From assembly GCA_038216465.1 (NCBI GenBank), contig JBBQQC010000012.1, positions 28,266 to 92,265 on the forward strand: a DNA stretch of 64,000 bases, read 5' to 3'. Below the pieces are notes generated by a model. It saw only the letters and a program-made list of their open reading frames with translations, was not told the DNA's origin and did not search any database. The DNA comes from JACCZX01 sp038216465 (lineage in GTDB: Bacteria; Pseudomonadota; Gammaproteobacteria; Burkholderiales; Burkholderiaceae_F). The translations under genes were made by a program, and so were the position numbers. This document shows positions 53,040-60,282 of the stretch, piece after piece. Position 1 is the first letter of the stretch. Each line of letters opens with the position of its first letter.

Positions 53040-54487
53040 AACTCGGCAATTTCAGAATCGCGCGGCGCACGTCCGCGCGCATCGGGTCACGCCGCCGCGG
53101 TCAGGTGCTGCCGCTTGGCCTCATTTTTCTCGTGATCTGTTGCGTGTCGCTGCTGTTCATGTTCAGTTCCGGCAAGCTGGTCGACGAAAAACTGACCGTG
53201 ACGAACGCAGCGGATGCCGCTGCCTACAGCGCCGGCATCGCGCAGGCGCGCGCGCTGAACTACGAGGCCTACGTCAACCGCGCCATCATCGCCAACGAAC
53301 TGGCGATCGCGCAGGCGATCAGCATGGTGTCGTGGCTACGTTACTTCCAGGCAGCGGTTTACAACGTCGCGACCCTGGACGAGCTGGTCGTCGAGCACCT
53401 GATCGTAGGTGGTGTGCCGGTCGCTGCCGCGTTGAGCGGAACCGCGTACCTGAACGCATGGACCGGCGGCCAGGCACTCGACTACATAGTCGAGTGGGTC
53501 GAGTACATCAATTCCATCGGCGTGATGAATCTGCATGCGGCCGCCGTGATCGCGCTGCGCGCCTCGCAGGTGGCAACCGACCTGGCCTTTTCTACCGGCG
53601 TTTTGCAGCGGGACGTGGCCAGAGAGGTCGCGCGGCGGTCGGATGCCTCGCTCGAAGTGGACATCGTGCCGACTTCGATCGTGGGGCTCGCCGGATTCAC
53701 GCGCACCTACGGACGTGATAGTCGCGACGGCGAAGAGCGCGGCCGGCTGGCCGACTCGGTGATGCGCTCGCGCGACGAATTCACCGCCAGCCGCGGCTTT
53801 ACGCACAACGGGCCGAACATCCCATTCGTGCAGAAAAATGTGTCGCTGCGCAAGCGCGGCGGTACCGATCTGATCAGCTTCGACGAGTGGCAGGCAGCTG
53901 ACACGATGGCGGTGCATCGGCAAACCTGGCCATGCTTCCGCAAAGGCCTGCCGCGCTGGTGTGACGCGGAAGAAATATCGATCGCCGGCGCGGCGCGCGG
54001 CGAAACGGCGCTCAGCGGCGGCACCGGCGGCAGCGGCAGCTACGGTCGCTCGACCGAAGACAATCCGCAAACCACTTCTAACACGCTGAGCAGCAACAAC
54101 GAAGATCTGCGTAACCTCGGTGCCGTGCTGTGGACCGGCATCTCCGAGAATCAGGATCTTTCCGATCTGGACCCGGAGCGAGACCAGCGCGTGGGCATCA
54201 GTTTTTTTGTCGCGAAGCCTGAAGCTACGTCGCGCACGGCAGCACGCAATCCAAATGTCAGACCCGGCGGTCAGCTGCAGGTATTTACCGCCGCGGCGCC
54301 GGGTAATCGCATTGCTTCGCTGGCGCGCGCCGAAGTATATTTCTTGCGCCCGGACGTACGGCCTGACGGCCGGCGCGAGTTGCCCAGCCTTTACAGTCCG
54401 TACTGGCAGTCACGCTTGGTCGCGCCCACCACTGCTGACCGCATCTACGCCGCGACACGACAAAGTGGGCTGGCATTGGGTTTGTAG
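53036..54487 (+). CDS. TadG-like Flp pilus assembly protein
   Basis: The 483-residue protein starts after TTGGAGGA with R-R-R-G-Q-V-L-P-L-G-L-I-F-L-V, the Tad domain of TadE/G-like proteins: a basic start, a membrane helix and then N-A-A-D-A-A-A-Y-S-A-G. The remaining ~430 residues would be outside the cytoplasm. The Glu at +5 is missing, so it is probably not cut like a pseudopilin. It overlaps lnt by 4 bases. Confidence 0.82.
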   Translation: MKLGNFRIARRTSARIGSRRRGQVLPLGLIFLVICCVSLLFMFSSGKLVDEKLTVTNAADAAAYSAGIAQARALNYEAYVNRAIIANELAIAQAISMVSWLRYFQAAVYNVATLDELVVEHLIVGGVPVAAALSGTAYLNAWTGGQALDYIVEWVEYINSIGVMNLHAAAVIALRASQVATDLAFSTGVLQRDVAREVARRSDASLEVDIVPTSIVGLAGFTRTYGRDSRDGEERGRLADSVMRSRDEFTASRGFTHNGPNIPFVQKNVSLRKRGGTDLISFDEWQAADTMAVHRQTWPCFRKGLPRWCDAEEISIAGAARGETALSGGTGGSGSYGRSTEDNPQTTSNTLSSNNEDLRNLGAVLWTGISENQDLSDLDPERDQRVGISFFVAKPEATSRTAARNPNVRPGGQLQVFTAAAPGNRIASLARAEVYFLRPDVRPDGRRELPSLYSPYWQSRLVAPTTADRIYAATRQSGLALGL

Positions 54488-54495
54488 ACGAGAAG

Positions 54496-55287
54496 ATGCG
54501 ATTTCGCGTATTCGTTCTCCTGGCAAGCTCGACGTTGAGTGGGGCCTACGCGCAGACACCCACGCCACCGTACGCCGGCGACGACGGCCAGCGGGAGGCG
54601 GTGATCTACACCGAACAGAACGGGTCGCTCGGTGCCGGTCTCGGCCCGATCAAAGTCAAAACGTGTCAGTCCGTGTGCCAGCCGCCGGTTCACGCAAAGC
54701 CATGCCAGGTCGACGGCGACCCGGCGCGCGACGGCGAATTCACAACCCGCAGTTGGCGCGCACCGAATGCGGTGGCGCGCTACACAGAGACCTGGGGCCT
54801 GGCCCAGGGAGAAGGCGATGTCTGCACGCTGCGGTTGACGCTGCTGCGAACGCTGCGCATCAACAGCTTCGACGGCAGCGCTTCGACACTGATCTCGATC
54901 AATCTCGATCGCGGCGAGGGCACGCGGCGCGTCATCCGCGGCAAGCCGGGCGTATTGGCGATCGACACCAACAAAGGCCTGGCAGCTCTGCGCGCTACAG
55001 GCTATGTGGAATCGGGCCGGAGCCGTCACGCGGGTTATGCGTGCCGCGTGCTGCGCAAGGTCGAAGACAAACTGGTGCAGGAGGTTTGTTTGCTGGACGA
55101 CAGCAACGCGCCTGCTACCGCGATCGGCTTGCCGGTGCAACTGATGCCGCTCGCCGATTCGACGATGAACTCATCGGCCCCCGAAGGTCGTATCTACAGC
55201 GAAACGATCGCGGTGAAGTTCGATGCCACGGCACCTGCTTCAACATTTTCGCCGCCGTCCAACATTCGATTGAAAGACGTCAAATGA
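54496..55287 (+). CDS. Secreted protein of unknown function in Tad gene set
   Basis: The 263-residue protein has a signal peptide (cut near G-A-Y-A-Q) and six or so cysteines in its mature part (C-Q-S-V-C-Q-P-P, C-R-V-L, C-L-L-D). No family is recognised. It starts 8 bases after the TadG-like gene and its stop overlaps the next gene (ATGA), so it is likely a periplasmic partner of this pilus gene set. Confidence 0.7.
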   Translation: MRFRVFVLLASSTLSGAYAQTPTPPYAGDDGQREAVIYTEQNGSLGAGLGPIKVKTCQSVCQPPVHAKPCQVDGDPARDGEFTTRSWRAPNAVARYTETWGLAQGEGDVCTLRLTLLRTLRINSFDGSASTLISINLDRGEGTRRVIRGKPGVLAIDTNKGLAALRATGYVESGRSRHAGYACRVLRKVEDKLVQEVCLLDDSNAPATAIGLPVQLMPLADSTMNSSAPEGRIYSETIAVKFDATAPASTFSPPSNIRLKDVK

Positions 55288-56141
55288 AACCTTGCATGCA
55301 TCGCCCATCTGCAGCCGGTTGTAGGCATATGCGCGGCCAATCGACCACCGAATTTATCGTGCTTGCGCTGGTGCTCACCCCACTCTTGCTGGCGGTGCCA
55401 CTGCTGGGCAAGTACCTCGACCTGACACAGCACGCATCGCAGGCGAGCCGGTATGCGGCGTTCGAGATCTCAGTGCGCGGCCCGGCCACGGTTAAAGACG
55501 AAGCGACCGTCGCGGCGGAAGCGCGGCGCCGTTTGTTCAGTACGGCGAACGCACCGGTCAAGACCAACGATGTCGCCGGCGACTTCGCGGGCATGCGCAA
55601 TCCGCTATGGACCGATTTTCGCGGCGATCACTTCCTGCCGCGCTTCGACACAGGCATTACACACCAGGCGCCGCGCGAGTCACGCGAGGTGCCGCCGCGT
55701 CTGGCCGCAATCTTCGCCGGGCCGAACGGCTTCGAGCTCGATCAGGACAACTTTTACACCGCGCGCATCAACGTGTTGCCTGAAACTCCGCGTGATTTTC
55801 GTTTCTGGAGCGACGGCAATCCAGGCGTCAACCTGCGCACTAATCGGCAAACCGCCATCCTGATCGATGGCTGGAATGCGGCGTCATCCAACGTCGTGCG
55901 CGACAAGATCGAGAATGCCGGCAATCGCACGCCGCCACTGCTGCCGCCGGCGTTCAATCTGAATCCGATGCAGGCGCTGGTCGACGGCGTCTCCGCTCTC
56001 GGCCCTTACCCGATCATGCCGCTCAAATTCGAGGGCCAGACGCTCGGGCTGATGCCTCGTTCGCTGGGCGAACCGATGCCGCGCTTCGGCGACCACGATC
56101 CGAACATCGTGCCGTGCGACCGGCTGGATCCGCCATGTTGA
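55284..56141 (+). CDS. TadE-like pseudopilin
   Basis: The 285-residue protein has the class III prepilin pattern: M-R-G then Q-S-T-T-E-F, with Glu at +5 and Phe at +6, and a hydrophobic helix (I-V-L-A-L-V-L-T-P-L-L-L-A-V-P-L-L-G). An internal ATG (55329) just before this motif could be the true start. The rest is a soluble domain with no known fold. It overlaps the next gene by 7 bases. A longer frame reaching 54120 is a shadow. Confidence 0.82.
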   Translation: MKPCMHRPSAAGCRHMRGQSTTEFIVLALVLTPLLLAVPLLGKYLDLTQHASQASRYAAFEISVRGPATVKDEATVAAEARRRLFSTANAPVKTNDVAGDFAGMRNPLWTDFRGDHFLPRFDTGITHQAPRESREVPPRLAAIFAGPNGFELDQDNFYTARINVLPETPRDFRFWSDGNPGVNLRTNRQTAILIDGWNAASSNVVRDKIENAGNRTPPLLPPAFNLNPMQALVDGVSALGPYPIMPLKFEGQTLGLMPRSLGEPMPRFGDHDPNIVPCDRLDPPC

Positions 56142-56830
56142 GGTCGTGTTTTCAGTCGACCTTGGCGATATGCGTCGCCGTGTATGGAGGTTCGGCATTC
56201 GCGCAGGCATCGCCTCCGAAACTGACAGCGCCCGAAGGAAGTAACGTCGAACAGTTGGGAGACAGCATGATCGTCAACGGTCGTCCGATGACGATCGAGC
56301 ATGTGACGGTGCAGCGCCCGCCGGCGGACGTGTTGCGCCATTATCGAAAAACGCTGGAGGACAAAACGAGCGGCAAGACCGTCGAACGACGCATCAACGG
56401 CGACGAAATTCTCGCCAGGAGGGTCGGCGATCAATTCGTCACGGTTCGAGTGCGGCCGACTGCGAGCGGTGCATCCGACGTCTGGGTCATGACCACGCCG
56501 ATGCGCCCGCCAGTGTCCGCCGCCCCGTTACCTGCCCATCTGGCGCTGCCGGCCGGCTCGCGCGTACTTTCGAATGTGGAGACTGTCGATGGCGCGCGGC
56601 GCGCGCACACGGTGATCGCAATGTCGGAAGCCGCCACCGCCGCAACGCAAGACTTTCTGAAGCGAAGCCTGGGCGAGCGCGGTTTCAGTCTGGTTGCTTC
56701 AGACAGCTCACGCGAAGACCCATCGCGGCGCGTGATGCTGTTTCAGCGTGGCACCGAAGATGTCATGGTCACGATTGCTGACGGGCCGGCGGGACGAACT
56801 GTCGTGCTGAACGCAAGTGCGCCCAAGTAG
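56135..56830 (+). CDS. Secreted protein of unknown function in Tad gene set
   Basis: From ATG 56135 the 231-residue protein has a signal peptide ending S-A-F-A-Q-A and a soluble remainder with two similar halves (F-V-T-V-R-V ... V-M-V-T-I-A). No family is recognised. It ends the plus-strand Tad-like operon. An upstream in-frame GTG (56114) is less likely, as it would put seven polar residues before the signal. Confidence 0.65.
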   Translation: MLRSCFQSTLAICVAVYGGSAFAQASPPKLTAPEGSNVEQLGDSMIVNGRPMTIEHVTVQRPPADVLRHYRKTLEDKTSGKTVERRINGDEILARRVGDQFVTVRVRPTASGASDVWVMTTPMRPPVSAAPLPAHLALPAGSRVLSNVETVDGARRAHTVIAMSEAATAATQDFLKRSLGERGFSLVASDSSREDPSRRVMLFQRGTEDVMVTIADGPAGRTVVLNASAPK

Positions 56831-56849
56831 TCCGGAAATCTGCTGACTG

Positions 56850-57260
56850 CTAAAAGAACATAGCCTCGGAAGTCTTGCCTACGGTCACGTCGCACTTGTC
56901 GCCACTCTTGCCCTTTGCACCCTGTATCGACCCAGCGACGGCGGTACCAATCGCACCGATGCCAGTCCTGCCGCCGCCTCCGCCCAAAATAGTCCCGAAA
57001 TAACAGCTGGCCGTGACCGGTTGGTTCTTGTAAGTCGCGTTCAGGTTCAGCGTGGGTGTAAATGGCGGAAAACGGCCGCGCATGATCGGGTCGCCGTTGA
57101 CCGTCAGCGTCAGGTCGTTTCCTTTGGGATCATAGGTACCGCCCAGTTCAAACTTTTCGCCTCCGGAATCGATGGTCTTGTTCTGCGCCACTCGAGTCGA
57201 AGCACAGCCGGCGAGGACGGCAGAGACAAAGAAGACAATCAGCGTCGAACGGGATTCCAC
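56850..57260 (-). CDS. Small lipoprotein
   Basis: The 136-residue protein has a lipobox L-A-G-C (Cys19) after a hydrophobic segment, so it is a predicted lipoprotein. It is Gly-rich near the C-terminus. No family is recognised. A GTG start follows AAGGAGAGG. It is convergent with the plus-strand Tad-like operon. Confidence 0.72.
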   Translation of the reverse strand: MESRSTLIVFFVSAVLAGCASTRVAQNKTIDSGGEKFELGGTYDPKGNDLTLTVNGDPIMRGRFPPFTPTLNLNATYKNQPVTASCYFGTILGGGGGRTGIGAIGTAVAGSIQGAKGKSGDKCDVTVGKTSEAMFF

Positions 57261-57455
57261 AGCCTCTCCTTGAAGAACGCGCAGGGTCTTGGGGGCGACA
57301 GAAGTTCTTCATGTCACTCGTAGAGTACTGGGTGTCGGACGCCGTTGCGACCTACAAAGGTCGCTCGTTCCCGCGACGGATGTTTGAGTCCACCCAAGCC
57401 GACCTGTTTTCCGGTGCACTGCATAATTCGCGCTTGCAGAGTCAAGCAATTCCAT

Positions 57456-57489
57456 CGTACACAAAATACTCTGCCAATAATTGTGTACG
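57456..57489. promoter_or_regulatory. Inverted repeat upstream of TPR-HD-GYP D
   Basis: CGTACACAA (57456-57464) and TTGTGTACG (57481-57489) are perfect 9-bp inverted arms with a 16-base spacer, ending 28 bases before the ATG at 57518. This suits an operator or a leader hairpin. The rest of 57261-57517 holds nothing else that I can support; no double-glycine peptide was found there. Confidence 0.45.
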
Positions 57490-57517
57490 TCCACAGGGTC
57501 GCAGATGAGGTTTCACA

Positions 57518-59344
57518 ATGCTCCCACAGTCGTCCGCGCAAACGATCGGTAGTCAGAGCTTTGACGATCAGCAGACGCACCGCGTGCGCAACGCACCTTC
57601 GTTTGCGGAACTGCGCGACCGACTGAAGGCGAGCGCGGATCTTCCTGAAGCCACCGAGCGTGTCGATTTCGAGCTGGCTTTTCAGCGCTTATTCGCTTTG
57701 CCGAGCGGAGAGCACACCACTGACAGCATTGAGGCTCTGATCGAGCTGGCGAAGAATTTCTATTTCGCGGCGCAACCCCAAACAGCTGTGCAAGCGGTGT
57801 CGCATGCTGCGGTGATGGCCGCTACTCACGGTGAGCGTGTATTGCTTTGCGTAGCCCGCGGGATTGAAGGACTCTTGTTCAGCGATCTAGGCAGGTTTGG
57901 CGAGGCAATGACCGCGCAGCTCGAAGCACTATCGCTGGCGCGTAAGTTGGGCGACAAGCGAAGAGAAATCCTGGCGATCAACGGAATCGGAAGCGTGTGC
58001 TCGGGCATAGGACAGTGGCATCTCGCCATTCAGTACTTCATGCGATCGCGCGATCTCGCAGAAGAAAACGGCAACGCAGACGACGCAATTGCAGCCCAAT
58101 GCAACATCGCAGATTGTGCGGTCCAGTTGCGAGACCCTTCACTCGGCTTGCGTGCGCTTGCAAATGTTGATGGTTGGGCACCGCGAACGAAGATTGAATT
58201 CGTGTTTGCGGCTCTTGCGCGCAATTCACTCGCGCGCCTCCACCTGATGACCGGCGAGATCGACACCGCGCGCTTTCAGGCAATGGAAGGTGCGCGTCTG
58301 GCTCGCATCACGAGGGCAGAAAAATCGATTCGGGCGAATGAAGCAGTACTTGGCCTGATCGACATATCGTCGGGGGAAGTCGAAAAAGGACTGGCGGCGG
58401 TCGAGCGTTCATTGGCTTTCGCGCGTCGTATCAGTCATCTTGAGCTCGCCGATTACCTTGGCATCTGCATCGATGCATACGAGGCGGCAGGCCATTCGGA
58501 CATCGCATTGGTCTACCTGCATGAGCTGGTGGCGTGGAAGAAGAGTTCATTCACCACCGGAGAGGCATCGCTCCAATACGCTGGCTTGATCGAAGCGACC
58601 CGGTATGAAACCGGGGTTTCCAGCTCGGATGATGGCTTGCTTGCGAAAGCTCAGGTTCTGCAGACAAGCGTGCAGGAGCGCATCGGACGTTTGGTAGAGA
58701 CGGCTATAAATGCGGAGATGGTCGGCGGGCACGATCTGTATCGAACATTTCGATTGGCGAAGCTTGCACGCTGTTATGCCGAAGCAGAATCGTGGGACGA
58801 GCAAAGGGTCGGTGCGCTTGCGCTCGGCGCGCAACTATGCAACGTCGGCATGATCTCGGTGCCGGCCCGGGTTTTGCAAAAGCCACGCGGACTATCCGCC
58901 GGTGAGCGGCACGTTCTGCGGGACCACACTCGATATGGGGCCCAGTTACTGACCGACTCCAAGTTGCGCGTTCTCAGTATGGCGGGCGTTATCGCTGAAC
59001 AGCACCACGAGCGTCACGACGGCAGCGGTTACCCGCGAGGTCTAGGCGGAGATGCCATTACCGAAGAGGCACGCATTGTTTCGGTGTGTGATGCATTCGA
59101 CGCGATGACGCATCCGCGCCCATGGCGGCCCGTGCCGTTTTCGATTCCTGCAGCGTTAAACGAGATCGTACGGGGTGCGGGAAAGCAGTTCGATCCGCAC
59201 GTTGCGACCTTTTTCGTCGAACTGATTCGGCGCGAGTTCTGGAAACACGACGATTGGGACAAGTATTTGGCGCAGGACGCGGACGAGTCCGAGTATGTGC
59301 GAGCGCGAGCTCGCATCGAGGCGTTGATCGGTGCGGCAGAATGA
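57518..59344 (+). CDS. TPR-HD-GYP protein D with a degenerate HD motif
   Basis: This 608-residue protein is built like A, B and C: TPR-type repeats (about 60-370) and a C-terminal HD-GYP domain. Here the metal motif H-D-x-G-K is replaced by L-C-N-V-G-M (C441, N442, M445), while H-H-E-R-H-D-G-S-G-Y-P (near 496) is kept. Loss of the HD pair should abolish hydrolysis, so it may bind c-di-GMP or a partner without cutting. The start ATG follows GATGAGG. It is adjacent to ppsR and closes the accessory region. Confidence 0.85.
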   Translation: MLPQSSAQTIGSQSFDDQQTHRVRNAPSFAELRDRLKASADLPEATERVDFELAFQRLFALPSGEHTTDSIEALIELAKNFYFAAQPQTAVQAVSHAAVMAATHGERVLLCVARGIEGLLFSDLGRFGEAMTAQLEALSLARKLGDKRREILAINGIGSVCSGIGQWHLAIQYFMRSRDLAEENGNADDAIAAQCNIADCAVQLRDPSLGLRALANVDGWAPRTKIEFVFAALARNSLARLHLMTGEIDTARFQAMEGARLARITRAEKSIRANEAVLGLIDISSGEVEKGLAAVERSLAFARRISHLELADYLGICIDAYEAAGHSDIALVYLHELVAWKKSSFTTGEASLQYAGLIEATRYETGVSSSDDGLLAKAQVLQTSVQERIGRLVETAINAEMVGGHDLYRTFRLAKLARCYAEAESWDEQRVGALALGAQLCNVGMISVPARVLQKPRGLSAGERHVLRDHTRYGAQLLTDSKLRVLSMAGVIAEQHHERHDGSGYPRGLGGDAITEEARIVSVCDAFDAMTHPRPWRPVPFSIPAALNEIVRGAGKQFDPHVATFFVELIRREFWKHDDWDKYLAQDADESEYVRARARIEALIGAAE

Positions 59345-59350
59345 ACGCTG

Positions 59351-59365
59351 GCGCAAGCGTTGCGC
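59351..59365. terminator. Short palindromic hairpin at a convergent gene boundary
   Basis: GCGCAA-GCG-TTGCGC is a 6-bp perfect stem with a 3-base loop, filling the 24-base gap between TPR-HD-GYP D and ppsR, which converge. There is no T-run, so it may stop transcription only with help, or may serve both directions. Confidence 0.35.
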
Positions 59366-59368
59366 ACC

Positions 59369-60217
59369 TCAGTACGATCTTCGCTCCAGCCTGACTTCCT
59401 GCATGATCGTCGCCGCGATCTCTTCGATCGACTTCGTCGTCGACGAAAGCCACCGAATTCCTTCGCGCCGCATCATGCGTTCCGCGGCTTCGACCTCGCT
59501 GCGGCAATTCTCCAGCGCCGCATAGCGGCTGTTAGGCCGCCGTTCATGGCGCACTTCGGCCAATCGCTCAGGCGAAATCGACAGTCCGTAGATCTTGTCC
59601 TTGTGCTGCGGCAGCGCGCTCGGCAGTTGTCCGCGCTCGAAGTCTTCCGGAATCAGCGGATAGTTGGCAGCCTTCACGCCGTACTGCATTGCCAGATACA
59701 GGCTTGTCGGCGTTTTGCCCGAACGCGATACGCCGACCAGGATCACGTCGGCGCCTTCGAGCCCCTTGGCCGATTGCCCGTCATCGTGCGCCAGGGTGAA
59801 GTTGATCGCTTCGATGCGGTTCTTGTAGTCCTCGGAGTTGACGCGGATCGCGTGCGAGCGACCAATGGTGTGCGTCGAGTGCAATCCGAGTTCGCGCTCG
59901 AGCGGCTCGACGAACGTTTCGAACATCTCGATGAAGAAGGCTTCGGCGCCTGCGCGCAGCGTGCCGGACACTGCGGGATCGACCAGCGTGGAGAACACGA
60001 TGGGCCGCTTGCCGTCGCGCGTGCCAGCTTCGTTGATGCGAGCCGCGGCTTCGCGCGCCTTGTCGGCGCAATCGATAAACGGCAGCCGCTGCGGGCGGTA
60101 ACGCAGATTCTCGAACTGCGTCAGCACGCTGTGGCCGAGCGTTTCAGCCGTGATGCCGGTGCCGTCGGAAACAAAGAAGACCGTGCGGTCGTAGGCGGCG
60201 GCTGAGGGCGGCGGCAT
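59369..60217 (-). CDS. ppsR: PEP synthase regulatory protein (kinase/pyrophosphorylase)
   Basis: The 282-residue protein of the DUF299 family adds phosphate to and removes it from PEP synthase. It opens R-T-V-F-F-V-S-D-G-T-G-I-T-A-E-T and has the P-loop G-V-S-R-S-G-K-T-P-T-S. It is divergent from ppsA, its target, and the 65 bases between must hold both promoters. Confidence 0.94.
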   Translation of the reverse strand: MPPPSAAAYDRTVFFVSDGTGITAETLGHSVLTQFENLRYRPQRLPFIDCADKAREAAARINEAGTRDGKRPIVFSTLVDPAVSGTLRAGAEAFFIEMFETFVEPLERELGLHSTHTIGRSHAIRVNSEDYKNRIEAINFTLAHDDGQSAKGLEGADVILVGVSRSGKTPTSLYLAMQYGVKAANYPLIPEDFERGQLPSALPQHKDKIYGLSISPERLAEVRHERRPNSRYAALENCRSEVEAAERMMRREGIRWLSSTTKSIEEIAATIMQEVRLERRSY

Positions 60218-60282
60218 CGCCGGATGTTAGCGGCACCGCCATTACACTGCGCGCGGTTCACCAACGAACGAGCATCGAGCGC

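Noticed and set aside
54120..55283. A long upstream extension of the TadE-like frame
   Set aside because: It lies across the TadG-like and secreted protein genes in another frame. The prepilin motif must be near the N-terminus.
57311..57508. A 65-codon frame in the gap before TPR-HD-GYP D, checked as a possible third signalling peptide
   Set aside because: No double-glycine leader, ribosome site or known family; it runs through the inverted repeat.
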